From contig NZ_AFXZ01000067.1 in assembly GCF_000224335.1 (NCBI RefSeq), positions 124,001-188,000 of the forward strand: a stretch of 64,000 nucleotides of DNA, given 5' to 3'. Positions 9,494 to 18,221 of this stretch are shown here, piece after piece. This stretch comes from Bizionia argentinensis JUB59. Its GTDB lineage: Bacteria > Bacteroidota > Bacteroidia > Flavobacteriales > Flavobacteriaceae. A model generated the notes under the pieces. That model was not told the DNA's origin. It did no database searches and was given only the letters and a program-made list of their open reading frames with translations. Both the position numbers and the translations under genes were made by a program. Every line of letters starts with the position of its first letter. Positions within the stretch are counted from its first letter, which is position 1.

Positions 9494-10240
9494 ATGAATT
9501 TAACGTTAAAAATATGGCGACAAAAAAACGCTAACGATAAAGGAAAATTGGTTGAATATCCAATAAGTGATATCTCACCAGATATGTCTTTCTTGGAAAT
9601 GTTGGACGTATTAAATGAAGGCCTGATTAATAAAGGTGAAGAGCCCGTAGAATTCGATCACGATTGTCGTGAAGGAATTTGTGGTATGTGTTCTTTATAT
9701 ATTAATGGTGAAGCACACGGTCCCGATCGTGGCGTAACTACCTGTCAGTTGCACATGCGTATGTTTAAAGATGGTGATACAATCGTTATCGAGCCATTTA
9801 GGGCTGCTGCATTTCCTGTAGTTAAGGATTTAGTGGTGGACAGAAGTGCTTTTGATCGTATTCAGCAAGCAGGTGGATTTGTTTCAGTAAATACCTCTGG
9901 AAATACAATTGATGCCAATACCATTCCTGTTAATAAACATGATGCAGATACAGCTTTCGATTCGGCAACCTGTATAGGTTGTGGGGCTTGTGTAGCGAGT
10001 TGTAAAAACTCATCAGCTATGTTATTTGTAGGCGCTAAAGTATCACAATATGCTTTGTTGCCGCAAGGTCAGGTTGAAGCAACCGATCGTGTTTTAAACA
10101 TGGTGAACCAAATGGACGCAGAAGGTTTTGGTAATTGCACCAATACTGGAGCTTGTGAAGTGGAATGTCCTAAAGGAATTTCATTAGAAAATATTGCACG
10201 TCTGAATCGCGAGTTTTTAAAAGCGAGTTTAAAAGGATAA
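9494..10240 (+). CDS. sdhB: succinate dehydrogenase iron-sulfur subunit
   Basis: 248 aa. Moves electrons from FAD to the membrane quinone through three clusters. The [2Fe-2S] ligands are C58, C63, C66 and C84; the two ferredoxin-like motifs are [14 protein letters not shown] and [16 protein letters not shown] for the [4Fe-4S] and [3Fe-4S] clusters. Last gene of the operon, followed by a strong hairpin terminator 21 bp after the stop codon. Confidence 0.96.
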   Translation: MNLTLKIWRQKNANDKGKLVEYPISDISPDMSFLEMLDVLNEGLINKGEEPVEFDHDCREGICGMCSLYINGEAHGPDRGVTTCQLHMRMFKDGDTIVIEPFRAAAFPVVKDLVVDRSAFDRIQQAGGFVSVNTSGNTIDANTIPVNKHDADTAFDSATCIGCGACVASCKNSSAMLFVGAKVSQYALLPQGQVEATDRVLNMVNQMDAEGFGNCTNTGACEVECPKGISLENIARLNREFLKASLKG

Positions 10241-10261
10241 AATTCTTTGTTAATTCTATAC

Positions 10262-10290
10262 AAATCCCAAGTGTTAACTTGGGATTTTTT
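10262..10290 (+). terminator. rho-independent terminator of sdhCAB
   Basis: AAATCCCAAG (10262-10271), 6-nt loop, CTTGGGATTT (10278-10287), then further T residues. A perfect 10-bp stem. The same stem core recurs at 24374-24403 and 52517-52548. Confidence 0.85.
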
Positions 10291-10326
10291 TGTTTCTTTA
10301 GATTCTCAATTTTAGCAATTGTAATC

Positions 10327-11241
10327 ATGAAAAATTTTAAGTACCTATCACTAATAGTGTGTATTGCGCTGTTTTCTAATCACTTTTATGGTCAAGAAAA
10401 TTCGGCCTATAGTTTTAACTCTGAAAACTTATTAGAACATGTTAAAGAACTAGCTTCAGATGCTTATGAAGGCAGACGAACCGGAACAGCTGGTGCTAAT
10501 ATGGCAAAAGAATACATTATTAATCATCTGAAAACAATTGAATTTGGGCCATTAGATGGTAATTATGAACAAATGTTTAAATTTGGTAAAGGGAAGAAAA
10601 CGTATAAAGGTGTTAATGTTTTAGGCTACGTTCGTGGAACTGAACAGCCCGAAAAGCACATCGTTTTAAGTGCCCATTATGATCATGAAGGGATTAAGAA
10701 TGGTGTAATCTATAATGGGGCAGATGATGACGCTTCCGGCGTAAGTGCTTTATTTGCATTTGCTGAATATTTTAAAAAGCATCCACCAAAACATTCAGTA
10801 ATCCTAGCCTTTTTTGATGCTGAAGAATTAGGGCTTCAAGGATCTAAATATTACGTGGCTAATCCTATTGTTCCTTTAGATGCAATTGTGTTGAATATTA
10901 ATATGGATATGGTATCTCGTAATGTGAATAATGAACTTTATGCTGTAGGTATTAAAAGTCACCCAAACTTGGAAGCCGTTTATAAAAATCATAAAATAGT
11001 AGAAGGTTTAACCTTAATTGCTGGCCATGATGGTACAGACAGAAAGGATAATTGGACATATTCTTCAGATCACGCTTCTTTTGCTAAAGTAAAAATTCCA
11101 TTTGTATATTTCGGTGTTGAAGATCACGAAGACTACCATAAGCCTACCGATGATTATGAAAACATACATCCAGTATTTTACAAGAATGCCGTAGAAAGTA
11201 TCATTAGGTTTTTCGAGAAAATTGATAAAATGACATTTTAG
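10327..11241 (+). CDS. secreted M28-family zinc aminopeptidase
   Basis: 304 aa from MKNFKYLSLIVCIALF; the frame opens at 10279 inside the sdh terminator, so the later ATG is chosen, which also gives a clean signal peptide ending near HFYGQ. All five M28 zinc ligands are visible: SAHYDH, NGADDDASG, DAEELG, INMDMV and SSDHASF. Such enzymes trim peptides from the N-terminus in the periplasm or outside the cell. It is followed after 15 bp by the MutS-like gene and probably shares its transcript. Confidence 0.9.
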   Translation: MKNFKYLSLIVCIALFSNHFYGQENSAYSFNSENLLEHVKELASDAYEGRRTGTAGANMAKEYIINHLKTIEFGPLDGNYEQMFKFGKGKKTYKGVNVLGYVRGTEQPEKHIVLSAHYDHEGIKNGVIYNGADDDASGVSALFAFAEYFKKHPPKHSVILAFFDAEELGLQGSKYYVANPIVPLDAIVLNINMDMVSRNVNNELYAVGIKSHPNLEAVYKNHKIVEGLTLIAGHDGTDRKDNWTYSSDHASFAKVKIPFVYFGVEDHEDYHKPTDDYENIHPVFYKNAVESIIRFFEKIDKMTF

Positions 11242-11256
11242 AAAACTATATTTCCT

Positions 11257-13029
11257 ATGGAAAACACGCCAAATTCTTATTATGATCAACAACTAAACAT
11301 TTATCAAACTGTAGTTAAAAAGCATAATAATGCACTTTTTAAATTCAGTATGCTACGACTGGCTATTTTTTTAGCTGTAGTAGTTGGTATTTATCTCACT
11401 TTTCAAAATTGGAGAATTGCTTTAGGAATTGGTTTTTTAGGAATTATAGCTTTTATTTTTACCGTTTCTAAATACACAGATATAAAATATTTACGGAATT
11501 TACATCGTGCTTTAGTAACTATCAACAAAGAAGAATTAGCCATTGCTTCAGGAGATTTTCATGAACGGCCAGAAGGTCTGGAATTTCAAGATCCTATGCA
11601 TTTTTATAGCTTGGATATTGATTTATTTGGAAAAGGTTCATTCTTTCAATTTATTAATAGAACTACGATTAATGAAGGATCTATAAAATTGGCTGAAGCT
11701 TTAAATGCGAATGATATTAATCATGTTGTACCCCGACAAGAAGCCATTAAAGAACTAGCTGATAAACCTAACTGGCGTCAAAACTTTGCTGGTGTTGCAA
11801 CTTTAATCCATGTTGAAACCCCGGCAGTGAAAATTATTGAATGGCTTAAAAGTCACCAGTTGTTTTTGCCTAACATTATGAAATGGATGCCATTGGCATT
11901 TAGTATTGCTTCTTTAGTTATTGTTGGGCTTTCTGTATTCCAATTTATTCCTCCTATTATTGCTGGATTATGGATGTTTTTAGGCCTTATTTTGACAGGT
12001 GTTTATTTAAAGAAAATCAATAATCTTGCTACAAATACCGACAAGGTTAAAGACACGTTTAGGCAATATGCCACACTTTTAGATCAGATTGAACAAGAAA
12101 CATTCACTTCTACTTTATTGAAGGAAAAGCAAGAACAAATTCAATTAGAAAACCAAAAAGCTTCTGCTATTTTCGCCAAGTTTTCTAAACATTTAGATGC
12201 TTTAGATAACAGGAATAATTTTATTTCGGCTATTCTAGGAAATGGCTTTTTGCTTACCGATTTAAAAAACAGCTATAAAGTTGAACAGTGGATTGGTCAA
12301 TACAATGAAACCGTTGCCCATTGGTTTGAGGTCGTTTCGTTTTTCGATGCCTATAACAGTTTGGGTAATTATGCTTTTAATCATCCAGAATATGTGTTTC
12401 CAAATATTATTGATACCACAGCAACTATCGATGCCAAACAACTAGGACACCCGTTACTGGATGCAAAAAAACGTGTTGCAAGCGATTTAACCATCAAAAA
12501 CCAAGAATTTTTTATTGTTACCGGTGCTAATATGGCTGGGAAAAGTACATTTTTACGAACCGTTTCTTTACATATTGTTATGGCGAATGTAGGTTTACCG
12601 GTTTGTGCGACATCAAGTAATTATCAGCCAATTAAATTAATAACAAGCATGCGTACCAGTGATTCGCTAACTGATGATAGTAGTTACTTCTTTTCAGAAT
12701 TAACACGCTTAAAATTCATTGTAGACGCTATCCAGGAAGAACCGTATTTTATTATTTTAGATGAAATTTTAAAAGGAACCAATTCTACAGATAAAGCCAT
12801 CGGGTCTAAAAAGTTTGTTGAGAAGCTAGTGGCTTCTAATGCGACAGGTATTATTGCCACACACGATTTAAGCTTATGCGAAATTGAAACCCAATTAGAA
12901 CCGGTAAAAAACTACTATTTCGATGCGCAAATTATTAATGATGAACTTTTTTTCGATTATAAATTCAAAAAAGGAATTTGTCAGAATATGAATGCTAGTT
13001 TCTTGTTGAAAAAAATGGAGATTATCTAA
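11257..13029 (+). CDS. membrane-associated MutS-family ATPase
   Basis: 590 aa. The C-terminal third is a MutS domain V ATPase: Walker A GANMAGKST (residues 423-431), the TSMRTSDSL and DDSSYFFSEL signature, Walker B with D502/E503 (FIILDEIL) and the late THDLSL histidine. The MutS mismatch-recognition domain I is absent. Instead there are two pairs of hydrophobic helices (about 29-69 and 209-250), so it is probably anchored in the inner membrane with the ATPase in the cytoplasm. Similar proteins are common in Bacteroidota and usually labelled DNA mismatch repair protein, but a repair role is doubtful. Sits 15 bp behind the M28 peptidase gene. Confidence 0.88.
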   Translation: MENTPNSYYDQQLNIYQTVVKKHNNALFKFSMLRLAIFLAVVVGIYLTFQNWRIALGIGFLGIIAFIFTVSKYTDIKYLRNLHRALVTINKEELAIASGDFHERPEGLEFQDPMHFYSLDIDLFGKGSFFQFINRTTINEGSIKLAEALNANDINHVVPRQEAIKELADKPNWRQNFAGVATLIHVETPAVKIIEWLKSHQLFLPNIMKWMPLAFSIASLVIVGLSVFQFIPPIIAGLWMFLGLILTGVYLKKINNLATNTDKVKDTFRQYATLLDQIEQETFTSTLLKEKQEQIQLENQKASAIFAKFSKHLDALDNRNNFISAILGNGFLLTDLKNSYKVEQWIGQYNETVAHWFEVVSFFDAYNSLGNYAFNHPEYVFPNIIDTTATIDAKQLGHPLLDAKKRVASDLTIKNQEFFIVTGANMAGKSTFLRTVSLHIVMANVGLPVCATSSNYQPIKLITSMRTSDSLTDDSSYFFSELTRLKFIVDAIQEEPYFIILDEILKGTNSTDKAIGSKKFVEKLVASNATGIIATHDLSLCEIETQLEPVKNYYFDAQIINDELFFDYKFKKGICQNMNASFLLKKMEII

Positions 13030-13037
13030 TAAAAAAC

Positions 13038-13075
13038 GACCTCACAGTATTGATAGATATCGGTACTGTGAGATC
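13038..13075 (-). terminator. terminator of the thioredoxin/TPR gene, built from a CTGTGAG repeat
   Basis: CTCACAGTA (13041-13049) pairs with TACTGTGAG (13064-13072) around a 14-nt loop. On the minus strand the stem is followed by GTCGTTTTTTATTAG, a good U-run for the minus-strand gene ending at 13085. The arm belongs to the dispersed repeat described in the findings. Confidence 0.7.
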
Positions 13076-13084
13076 TTAATTATT

Positions 13085-13978
13085 TTACTTACTAGATGCT
13101 TTAATTTCAGCAATGATTTTCAAAGCGTTTTCGTCTTCAGGCTTTAATTCTAATACTTTATTATAGTTTTTTAAAGCTTCAGGATATTTCTTCATATTGA
13201 AATAGGTTTCGCCTAGACTATCATAACCATTAGGGTTATAAGGAAACATTTTTGTGTTTAAATCGAAAATATAAAGGGCTTTTTCGTACTGTTTGTCATG
13301 TTTGTACACATAGCCTAGGGTATTCAATTCCTTGCTGCCTTCAGAGTATTCTGGTAGAGATGTTAGATAGTTTATTTCATTCTTCTGAAGCGCTTCAATA
13401 GAATTGTTCTCTAAAGTGCTAAAAATAATATTAGCCACATAGTATTTGGAGTAGTAGTTGTTTTTATGTACTATTTTAAGGATATCACGTTCTAATGTTT
13501 CTTGTGGGAACTCAACAATTCTATTTACTTCCTTACCATCTTTATAAAAGATAAAAGTGGGTACGCGGTGTATAAGCATATTCTTTTCTTCGCCGTTTGG
13601 TCCTTTTTTATAATCATAGCCCTCATGATCTACACCAATTACCTCTAGTTGATTGATAGGGAAGTCAGCGTTTTCTAAAATGGAATAAAAATGAGGTACT
13701 TCACGTTTACTATCGCCACACCAAGTTCCTAAAAATAATTTAATGGTATATTGACTCAAGGAGTCTTTCAACTGTCTTACAATCCTATCGTTTACGGCAT
13801 AATCATCATGGTTTTTATTAAACCATTCGGCAAAAGGTGCTTTCATTAATCCATCTTTATCAATGGTTCCTAAAAGCATTTCTTTGCCTTTTGAATCTTT
13901 TTGTTGATGATTTAATGTTTGGGCAACCATCATTTGAAGTCCAAAAAAGACTGTAAAAAGTGTAAAAATTTTTTTCAT
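13085..13978 (-). CDS. exported thioredoxin-like protein with TPR tail
   Basis: 297 aa from MKKIFTLFTVFFGLQ at 13978; the upstream extension to 14077 contains an inverted repeat and is not coding-like. A signal peptide ends near MVAQ. Residues about 50-165 look like a thioredoxin fold with FLGTWCGDSKREVPHF: the WC motif keeps only the first of the usual two cysteines (WCGDS). The C-terminal 100 residues form two or three TPR units (FDLNTKMFPYNPNGYDSLG, YNKVLELKPEDENAL). A periplasmic redox or scaffold role is likely; the substrate is unknown. Flanked by repeat-derived hairpins on both sides. Confidence 0.85.
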   Translation of the reverse strand: MKKIFTLFTVFFGLQMMVAQTLNHQQKDSKGKEMLLGTIDKDGLMKAPFAEWFNKNHDDYAVNDRIVRQLKDSLSQYTIKLFLGTWCGDSKREVPHFYSILENADFPINQLEVIGVDHEGYDYKKGPNGEEKNMLIHRVPTFIFYKDGKEVNRIVEFPQETLERDILKIVHKNNYYSKYYVANIIFSTLENNSIEALQKNEINYLTSLPEYSEGSKELNTLGYVYKHDKQYEKALYIFDLNTKMFPYNPNGYDSLGETYFNMKKYPEALKNYNKVLELKPEDENALKIIAEIKASSK

Positions 13979-14032
13979 GTTATTATAATTATTGATTAGA
14001 AAGTAAATGTAATTATAATTCTCTGCTAATAA

Positions 14033-14063
14033 GATCCCACAGGTTTTTAATACCCGTGAGATT
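14033..14063. repeat. imperfect CTGTGAG inverted repeat
   Basis: Arm ATCCCACAGGT (14034-14044) pairs with ACCCGTGAGAT (14052-14062) with two mismatches. It lies upstream of the thioredoxin/TPR gene and is one of five related copies in the window. Confidence 0.5.
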
Positions 14064-14095
14064 TGAAAAAGGATCATATTTAGGGCTAATAAAAA

Positions 14096-14131
14096 AACCT
14101 CACAATTCCGAATTTATGGAACTGTGAGGTT
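14096..14131 (-). terminator. terminator of the S46 peptidase gene, CTGTGAG repeat type
   Basis: AACCTCACAATTCC (14096-14109) pairs with GGAACTGTGAGGTT (14118-14131), one mismatch. On the minus strand it is followed by TTTTTTTATTAG, the same tail as the terminator at 13038. Confidence 0.75.
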
Positions 14132-14158
14132 TATATTTTAATAAATAAGAACTAAATA

Positions 14159-16294
14159 CTATTTTCTGTTCTTCTTATTTTTTCTCTTTTTAGATTTGCT
14201 TTTCCCTGTTTTAGGATTTACCAAAGTCATTTCATCAATTAGGTGTTGGGCACCGGCAAATTTATCAACTATAAAAAGTACATATCGAACATCTACCATA
14301 ATGTTTCGACAAATTTCAGGATCGTAATTCATATCACTCATCGTTCCTTCCCAAACACGATCAAAATTTAATCCGACTAAATTTCCATGTGCATCAATTG
14401 CTGGACTTCCAGAGTTTCCACCTGTTGTATGGTTCGTTCCTAAAAAGCAAACAGGCACTTTTCCGTTGGTGTCTGCATACTGACCGTAATCTTTAGCCTC
14501 GTATAAGTCGATTAATTTTTGTGGTACATCAAACTCATAATCACCTGGAATATATTTTTCAATAACACCATCTAAATAGCTCACTGGACTGTAATGAACA
14601 GCATCACTTGGCGAATAGCCATTTACCTGACCATAAGTTACACGCAAGGTTCCGTTAGCATCTGGGAAATAACGTTCTTCTGGTAATGCTATCATTAACG
14701 CGGTCATGTATTCTGTTTGAAGCGCGGTGATAGGTTCGTTTTTTTGTTGAAATTCAGCATCAATAGTATTGAAAAACTCTTCAATAAAAGGTTTTGCATA
14801 CGCGTAAGCCGTATCATCATTCAACTTCTTGATAACATCATCTGCAGATCCTTCAAATAAAGCTAAAGCAGAATCCAAATCAGTAAACGCTGTTTTATCA
14901 TAAATGGTAGGATCAACATTATTTTTGCTGTAGAAAGGCATGACATTTTCGTAAACCCCTTTATCGACTTTTACATCGTAGTTTTTATGAATTCCTTCTA
15001 AAACACCTGTTATATATTCTCTTCCTTTTTCAATGCTTTCCGGACTCTGTAGCAATGACTGTTCTACTTGGTATGCTCTATAGGTCATCGTCATTAGTTC
15101 ATTAGTCACTAAAAACACTTCAATAAAGTTTCGACGTTTGATATCTACATCCGCGAAATCTTTATATAGTCGGTCGAATTCTGGTAAAATATGGCCGTAT
15201 TTGTCTTCCAAACCTTTTTCTTTTAAGGCTTTTGTAAACGAAGCTTCAAAAGCACGACGTTCGGCAATGGCATTACTCTTTTTAATTCCTAAATTTTCAC
15301 CTATCCATTTTTTCCAAGCGTTAGCAATACGCGCTTGTTTAGATGCGTATTTAATTCGAACATCATCATTCACCTTCATTTCAGCATCAATAATCTTTAC
15401 AGCTGCTTCACGAATAGCAATATTACTTGGGTTGAATTCTTGAGTAATATGCTCAATAGCTACGGCTGGTAAATACTCATCCGTTGTTCCTGGGAAACCA
15501 AAAACCATAGTAAAATCACCCTCTTCAACACCATCTAAAGAAATAGGTAAGTGATGCTTTGGTTTGTAAGGAACGTTGTCTTTGCTGTATTCCGCTGGAC
15601 GGTTGTCTTTATCAGCGTAAATGCGGAATAACGCAAAATCGCCTGTATGTCTAGGGAAAACCCAGTTGTCCGTATCGCTACCGAATTTACCAATACTTGT
15701 TGGTGGAGCACCTACTAAACGGATATCGTTAAAACGCTCGGTAACAAATAAGAAATACTGATTTCCTTTATAAAATGATTTCACCTTAGTATCATGCCAA
15801 GCTTCTTTGGTTACTGTTGTTTGTAGTTTATTAGAGTTCTTATCGACTGTCGATTGTCTTTCTTTTTCCGTCATAGAATCTGTTACACCATTTAAAACTT
15901 GGTCTGTAACATCTTCAATACGTACAATAAATTCAATATAAAGACCATTGTTTGGCAATTCATCTTCAAAATTCATGGCCCAAAAGCCATCTTTTAAATA
16001 ATCGTTTTCTAATGATGAATGCGATTGAATTTGACCAAAACCACAATGGTGGTTGGTAAGAATTAAACCTTGATCGGAGATAACTTCACTCGTACAACCG
16101 CCATTAAAATGCCCAATAGCATCTTTTAAGCTAGAATTGTTAACATCGTAAATGTCTTGAGCAGTTAGTTTACTACCTAAAGCAGTCATTTCGTCTTCGT
16201 TCATGCCTTCTAAAAGCGAAGGAATCCACATTCCGCCTTGTTGGGCCGATGCCTGAAAAACGATAAAAAGCACTAATAATCTTAATAATTTCAT
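14159..16294 (-). CDS. S46-family dipeptidyl-peptidase, DPP11-like (Asp/Glu specific)
   Basis: 711 aa from MKLLRLLVLFIVFQASAQ, a signal peptide; the longer frame to 16456 overlaps the divergent aminotransferase gene and is rejected. S46 peptidases release dipeptides in the periplasm. The catalytic His lies in LTNHHCGFG (residues 79-87) and Ser628 in TTGGNSGSPA. Eighteen residues after the serine is Arg646 (GLNFDRVWEG), the same offset as the Arg that gives Porphyromonas DPP11 its preference for acidic P1 residues (Ser655/Arg673); DPP7 has Gly there. The C-terminus ends in a very basic tail (about residues 697-711, mostly Lys/Arg). A -7 box lies at 16317-16324. Confidence 0.92.
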   Translation of the reverse strand: MKLLRLLVLFIVFQASAQQGGMWIPSLLEGMNEDEMTALGSKLTAQDIYDVNNSSLKDAIGHFNGGCTSEVISDQGLILTNHHCGFGQIQSHSSLENDYLKDGFWAMNFEDELPNNGLYIEFIVRIEDVTDQVLNGVTDSMTEKERQSTVDKNSNKLQTTVTKEAWHDTKVKSFYKGNQYFLFVTERFNDIRLVGAPPTSIGKFGSDTDNWVFPRHTGDFALFRIYADKDNRPAEYSKDNVPYKPKHHLPISLDGVEEGDFTMVFGFPGTTDEYLPAVAIEHITQEFNPSNIAIREAAVKIIDAEMKVNDDVRIKYASKQARIANAWKKWIGENLGIKKSNAIAERRAFEASFTKALKEKGLEDKYGHILPEFDRLYKDFADVDIKRRNFIEVFLVTNELMTMTYRAYQVEQSLLQSPESIEKGREYITGVLEGIHKNYDVKVDKGVYENVMPFYSKNNVDPTIYDKTAFTDLDSALALFEGSADDVIKKLNDDTAYAYAKPFIEEFFNTIDAEFQQKNEPITALQTEYMTALMIALPEERYFPDANGTLRVTYGQVNGYSPSDAVHYSPVSYLDGVIEKYIPGDYEFDVPQKLIDLYEAKDYGQYADTNGKVPVCFLGTNHTTGGNSGSPAIDAHGNLVGLNFDRVWEGTMSDMNYDPEICRNIMVDVRYVLFIVDKFAGAQHLIDEMTLVNPKTGKSKSKKRKNKKNRK

Positions 16295-16316
16295 AGTATG
16301 ATAATTTTGAATTCCC

Positions 16317-16324
16317 CAAAGATA
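16317..16324 (-). promoter_or_regulatory. -7 box ahead of the S46 peptidase
   Basis: Plus CAAAGATA, TATCTTTG on the minus strand, 22 bp before the chosen start at 16294; it supports that start over the longer frame. No matching TTG seen. Confidence 0.4.
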
Positions 16325-16373
16325 AAGAGTTCTGGGAACATTATTGTATTTAGAACTTATTACCTTTACAGTT

Positions 16374-17516
16374 ATGAGACATATTTCCAAACTTCCGCAG
16401 GTAGAAACCAGTATTTTTACCATAATGAGTGCTTTAGCTAATAAGCATGAGGCCATTAATTTATCTCAAGGCTTTCCTAATTTTAAAAGTGATCAAAAGT
16501 TGATTGATTTTGTTAGTCAGGCCATGAATTCTGGTTTTAACCAATATGCACCCATGGCAGGAAATTTAGAATTGCGTGAAGTTATTTCTAAAAAGTTTGA
16601 ATTACTCTATAATTCTAGTTATAATCCGGAAAATGAGATTACCGTAACAGCAGGAGCAACGCAAGCAATTTATACCATAATTTCTGCTTTTATTCATACG
16701 GATGATGAGGTGATTATTTTTAAACCCGCTTACGATTGTTATGAACCTACTGTTAAAATTAATGGCGGAAAGCCCATTGCTATCCAAATGGAAGGTTCTG
16801 ATTATAAGATAAACTGGGAGGAAGTAGCTGCTAAAATTTCAACAAAAACAAAGATGATTATCATTAATACGCCGCATAATCCGAGTGGAACGGTTTTAGC
16901 GCGAAAAGATATGCTGAAACTGCAAGCATTAACTATCGGAACGGAAATTATTATCTTAAGTGATGAGGTTTACGAACACATGATATTCGATGCTTTAAAG
17001 CACCAAAGTATTTGCCTGTTTGCCGAATTAAAGGAACGTAGTTTTATTGTGGCTTCTTTTGGAAAAACATTTCATAATACAGGTTGGAAAATGGGGTATT
17101 GCTGTGCGCCTAAAGAATTGATGACAGAATTTCAAAAAGTACATCAATTTAATGTTTTTTCTGTTAATAGTGCCATGCAAAAAGGATTGGCGGACTACTT
17201 ACAAGAGCCTAAACATTATTTAGAGTTGGCCGATTTCTATCAGGAAAAGCGTGATTATTTCTTGAGCCTTATTCAGGATTCAAAGTTTACCTTTACGCCA
17301 TCCCAAGGAACGTATTTTCAAGTCTTGGATTTTTCTAAAATAACAAAAGAAAATGATGTGGAATTTGCTGAAAAATTGACAGTAGAAAAAGGCTTGGCAT
17401 CTATTCCATTATCCGTATTTAACCTCGATCAAAAAGATGATAAAATGTTGCGATTTTGCTTTGCTAAAACTAATGATACATTGAAAAAAGCAGCCGATAT
17501 ATTAAATAGGCTTTAA
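16374..17516 (+). CDS. class I/II PLP aminotransferase, methionine-aminotransferase type
   Basis: 380 aa from MRHISKLPQVETSIF; ten extra upstream codons are ignored because the family begins here. PLP fold type I: NLSQGFPNF, the YAPMAGNLELRE block, NTPHNPSGTV, LSDEVYEHM and the PLP-lysine motif SFGKTFHNTGWKMGY (Lys about 233). These are typical of the YbdL/kynurenine aminotransferase group, which can use methionine or glutamine as amino donor. The nearby omega-amidase-like gene supports a glutamine-transaminase role in methionine salvage. Divergent from the S46 gene with a 79-bp gap. Confidence 0.88.
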   Translation: MRHISKLPQVETSIFTIMSALANKHEAINLSQGFPNFKSDQKLIDFVSQAMNSGFNQYAPMAGNLELREVISKKFELLYNSSYNPENEITVTAGATQAIYTIISAFIHTDDEVIIFKPAYDCYEPTVKINGGKPIAIQMEGSDYKINWEEVAAKISTKTKMIIINTPHNPSGTVLARKDMLKLQALTIGTEIIILSDEVYEHMIFDALKHQSICLFAELKERSFIVASFGKTFHNTGWKMGYCCAPKELMTEFQKVHQFNVFSVNSAMQKGLADYLQEPKHYLELADFYQEKRDYFLSLIQDSKFTFTPSQGTYFQVLDFSKITKENDVEFAEKLTVEKGLASIPLSVFNLDQKDDKMLRFCFAKTNDTLKKAADILNRL

Positions 17517-17599
17517 TATGTTAAATTATTATTAAAGAACGCATCTTATCTCCAAGTCTGTACCAAATTTGTAAACCCTTTAATTTATATAAAATAGTC

Positions 17600-18079
17600 A
17601 TGAAGTATTTAAAAATAGTACCATTTGTATGTTTGTTAATTGCAAGCTCTTGTGCAACAAAACATCAAGTAATTACCGATTCTGGAGAAGTTTATGAAGT
17701 TCATCAAGGTCAGGTTTATAAGCAAGGCCAAGTTGTTACAGGAACAATTTCTTCAGAAGAAAAGCAACATATAATAAGTACTTTAGATACTAGATTAGAA
17801 TCTGAAGCCGAAATATTAGCAGAGAAAGACTCTTTAGATCAAATAAGAATAAACGCCGAAATTGAAGCAAATGCATTGGAAAGACAATTAAAAGATGCAA
17901 AAGCAGCGCGTGATGGTTATATTAAAGCGAAAAATAATTTTGAAAAATCACAAAAAAAATACCAACGACTTCATGATCAAGGAGATTTATCGCCTAATGA
18001 TGAAGCAAAATGGGCTATGAAACTAGATGGTTTGTCTGAAAAAGTTTTAGAGGCAGAAGAAACATTGAACACTTTATAG
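17600..18079 (+). CDS. coiled-coil lipoprotein, first of a tandem pair
   Basis: 159 aa. Signal peptide with lipobox LIASSCATK (Cys about 19), then a small beta-like region KHQVITDSGEVYEVHQGQVYKQGQ, then one long coiled coil rich in Glu, Lys and Ala (residues about 60-155). The lipidated protein probably sits in the outer membrane with its helix in the periplasm. The next gene is a clear paralogue: both share CATKHQVIT.SGE.Y, LESEAE and the C-terminal block KKYQRLHDQG.L.P.DE.KWA.KL. I know of no function. It lies between the aminotransferase and omega-amidase genes. Confidence 0.85.
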   Translation: MKYLKIVPFVCLLIASSCATKHQVITDSGEVYEVHQGQVYKQGQVVTGTISSEEKQHIISTLDTRLESEAEILAEKDSLDQIRINAEIEANALERQLKDAKAARDGYIKAKNNFEKSQKKYQRLHDQGDLSPNDEAKWAMKLDGLSEKVLEAEETLNTL

Positions 18080-18221
18080 TGTTAGTTTAAAACCTGCCAA
18101 CATCTTCGGAAAATACATTTCCATATAGATGCTGAAAATAAATAGATATTGCTTTTTCTGGGTAAAAAAATCTTGTTATTTTAAAGAGACCATTTATTAC
18201 CTTAATTTAAATATAAAAAAC

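Noticed and set aside
6795-10240. Missing sdhD as a sign of a broken operon
   Set aside because: Type B succinate dehydrogenases use a single five-helix anchor, which is present.
10279-10326. N-terminal extension of the M28 peptidase
   Set aside because: The first codons fall inside the sdh terminator; the later ATG starts a signal peptide.
13041-13072. CTGTGAG hairpins as a CRISPR-like array
   Set aside because: The copies are isolated, imperfect and not evenly spaced; they fit REP-like elements and terminators.
15138-15443. 101-aa open frame on the plus strand
   Set aside because: Opposite the S46 peptidase; a shadow of its codons.
16295-16456. N-terminal extension of the S46 peptidase
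   Set aside because: Overlaps the divergent aminotransferase start and both promoters; the Met at 16294 begins a proper signal peptide.
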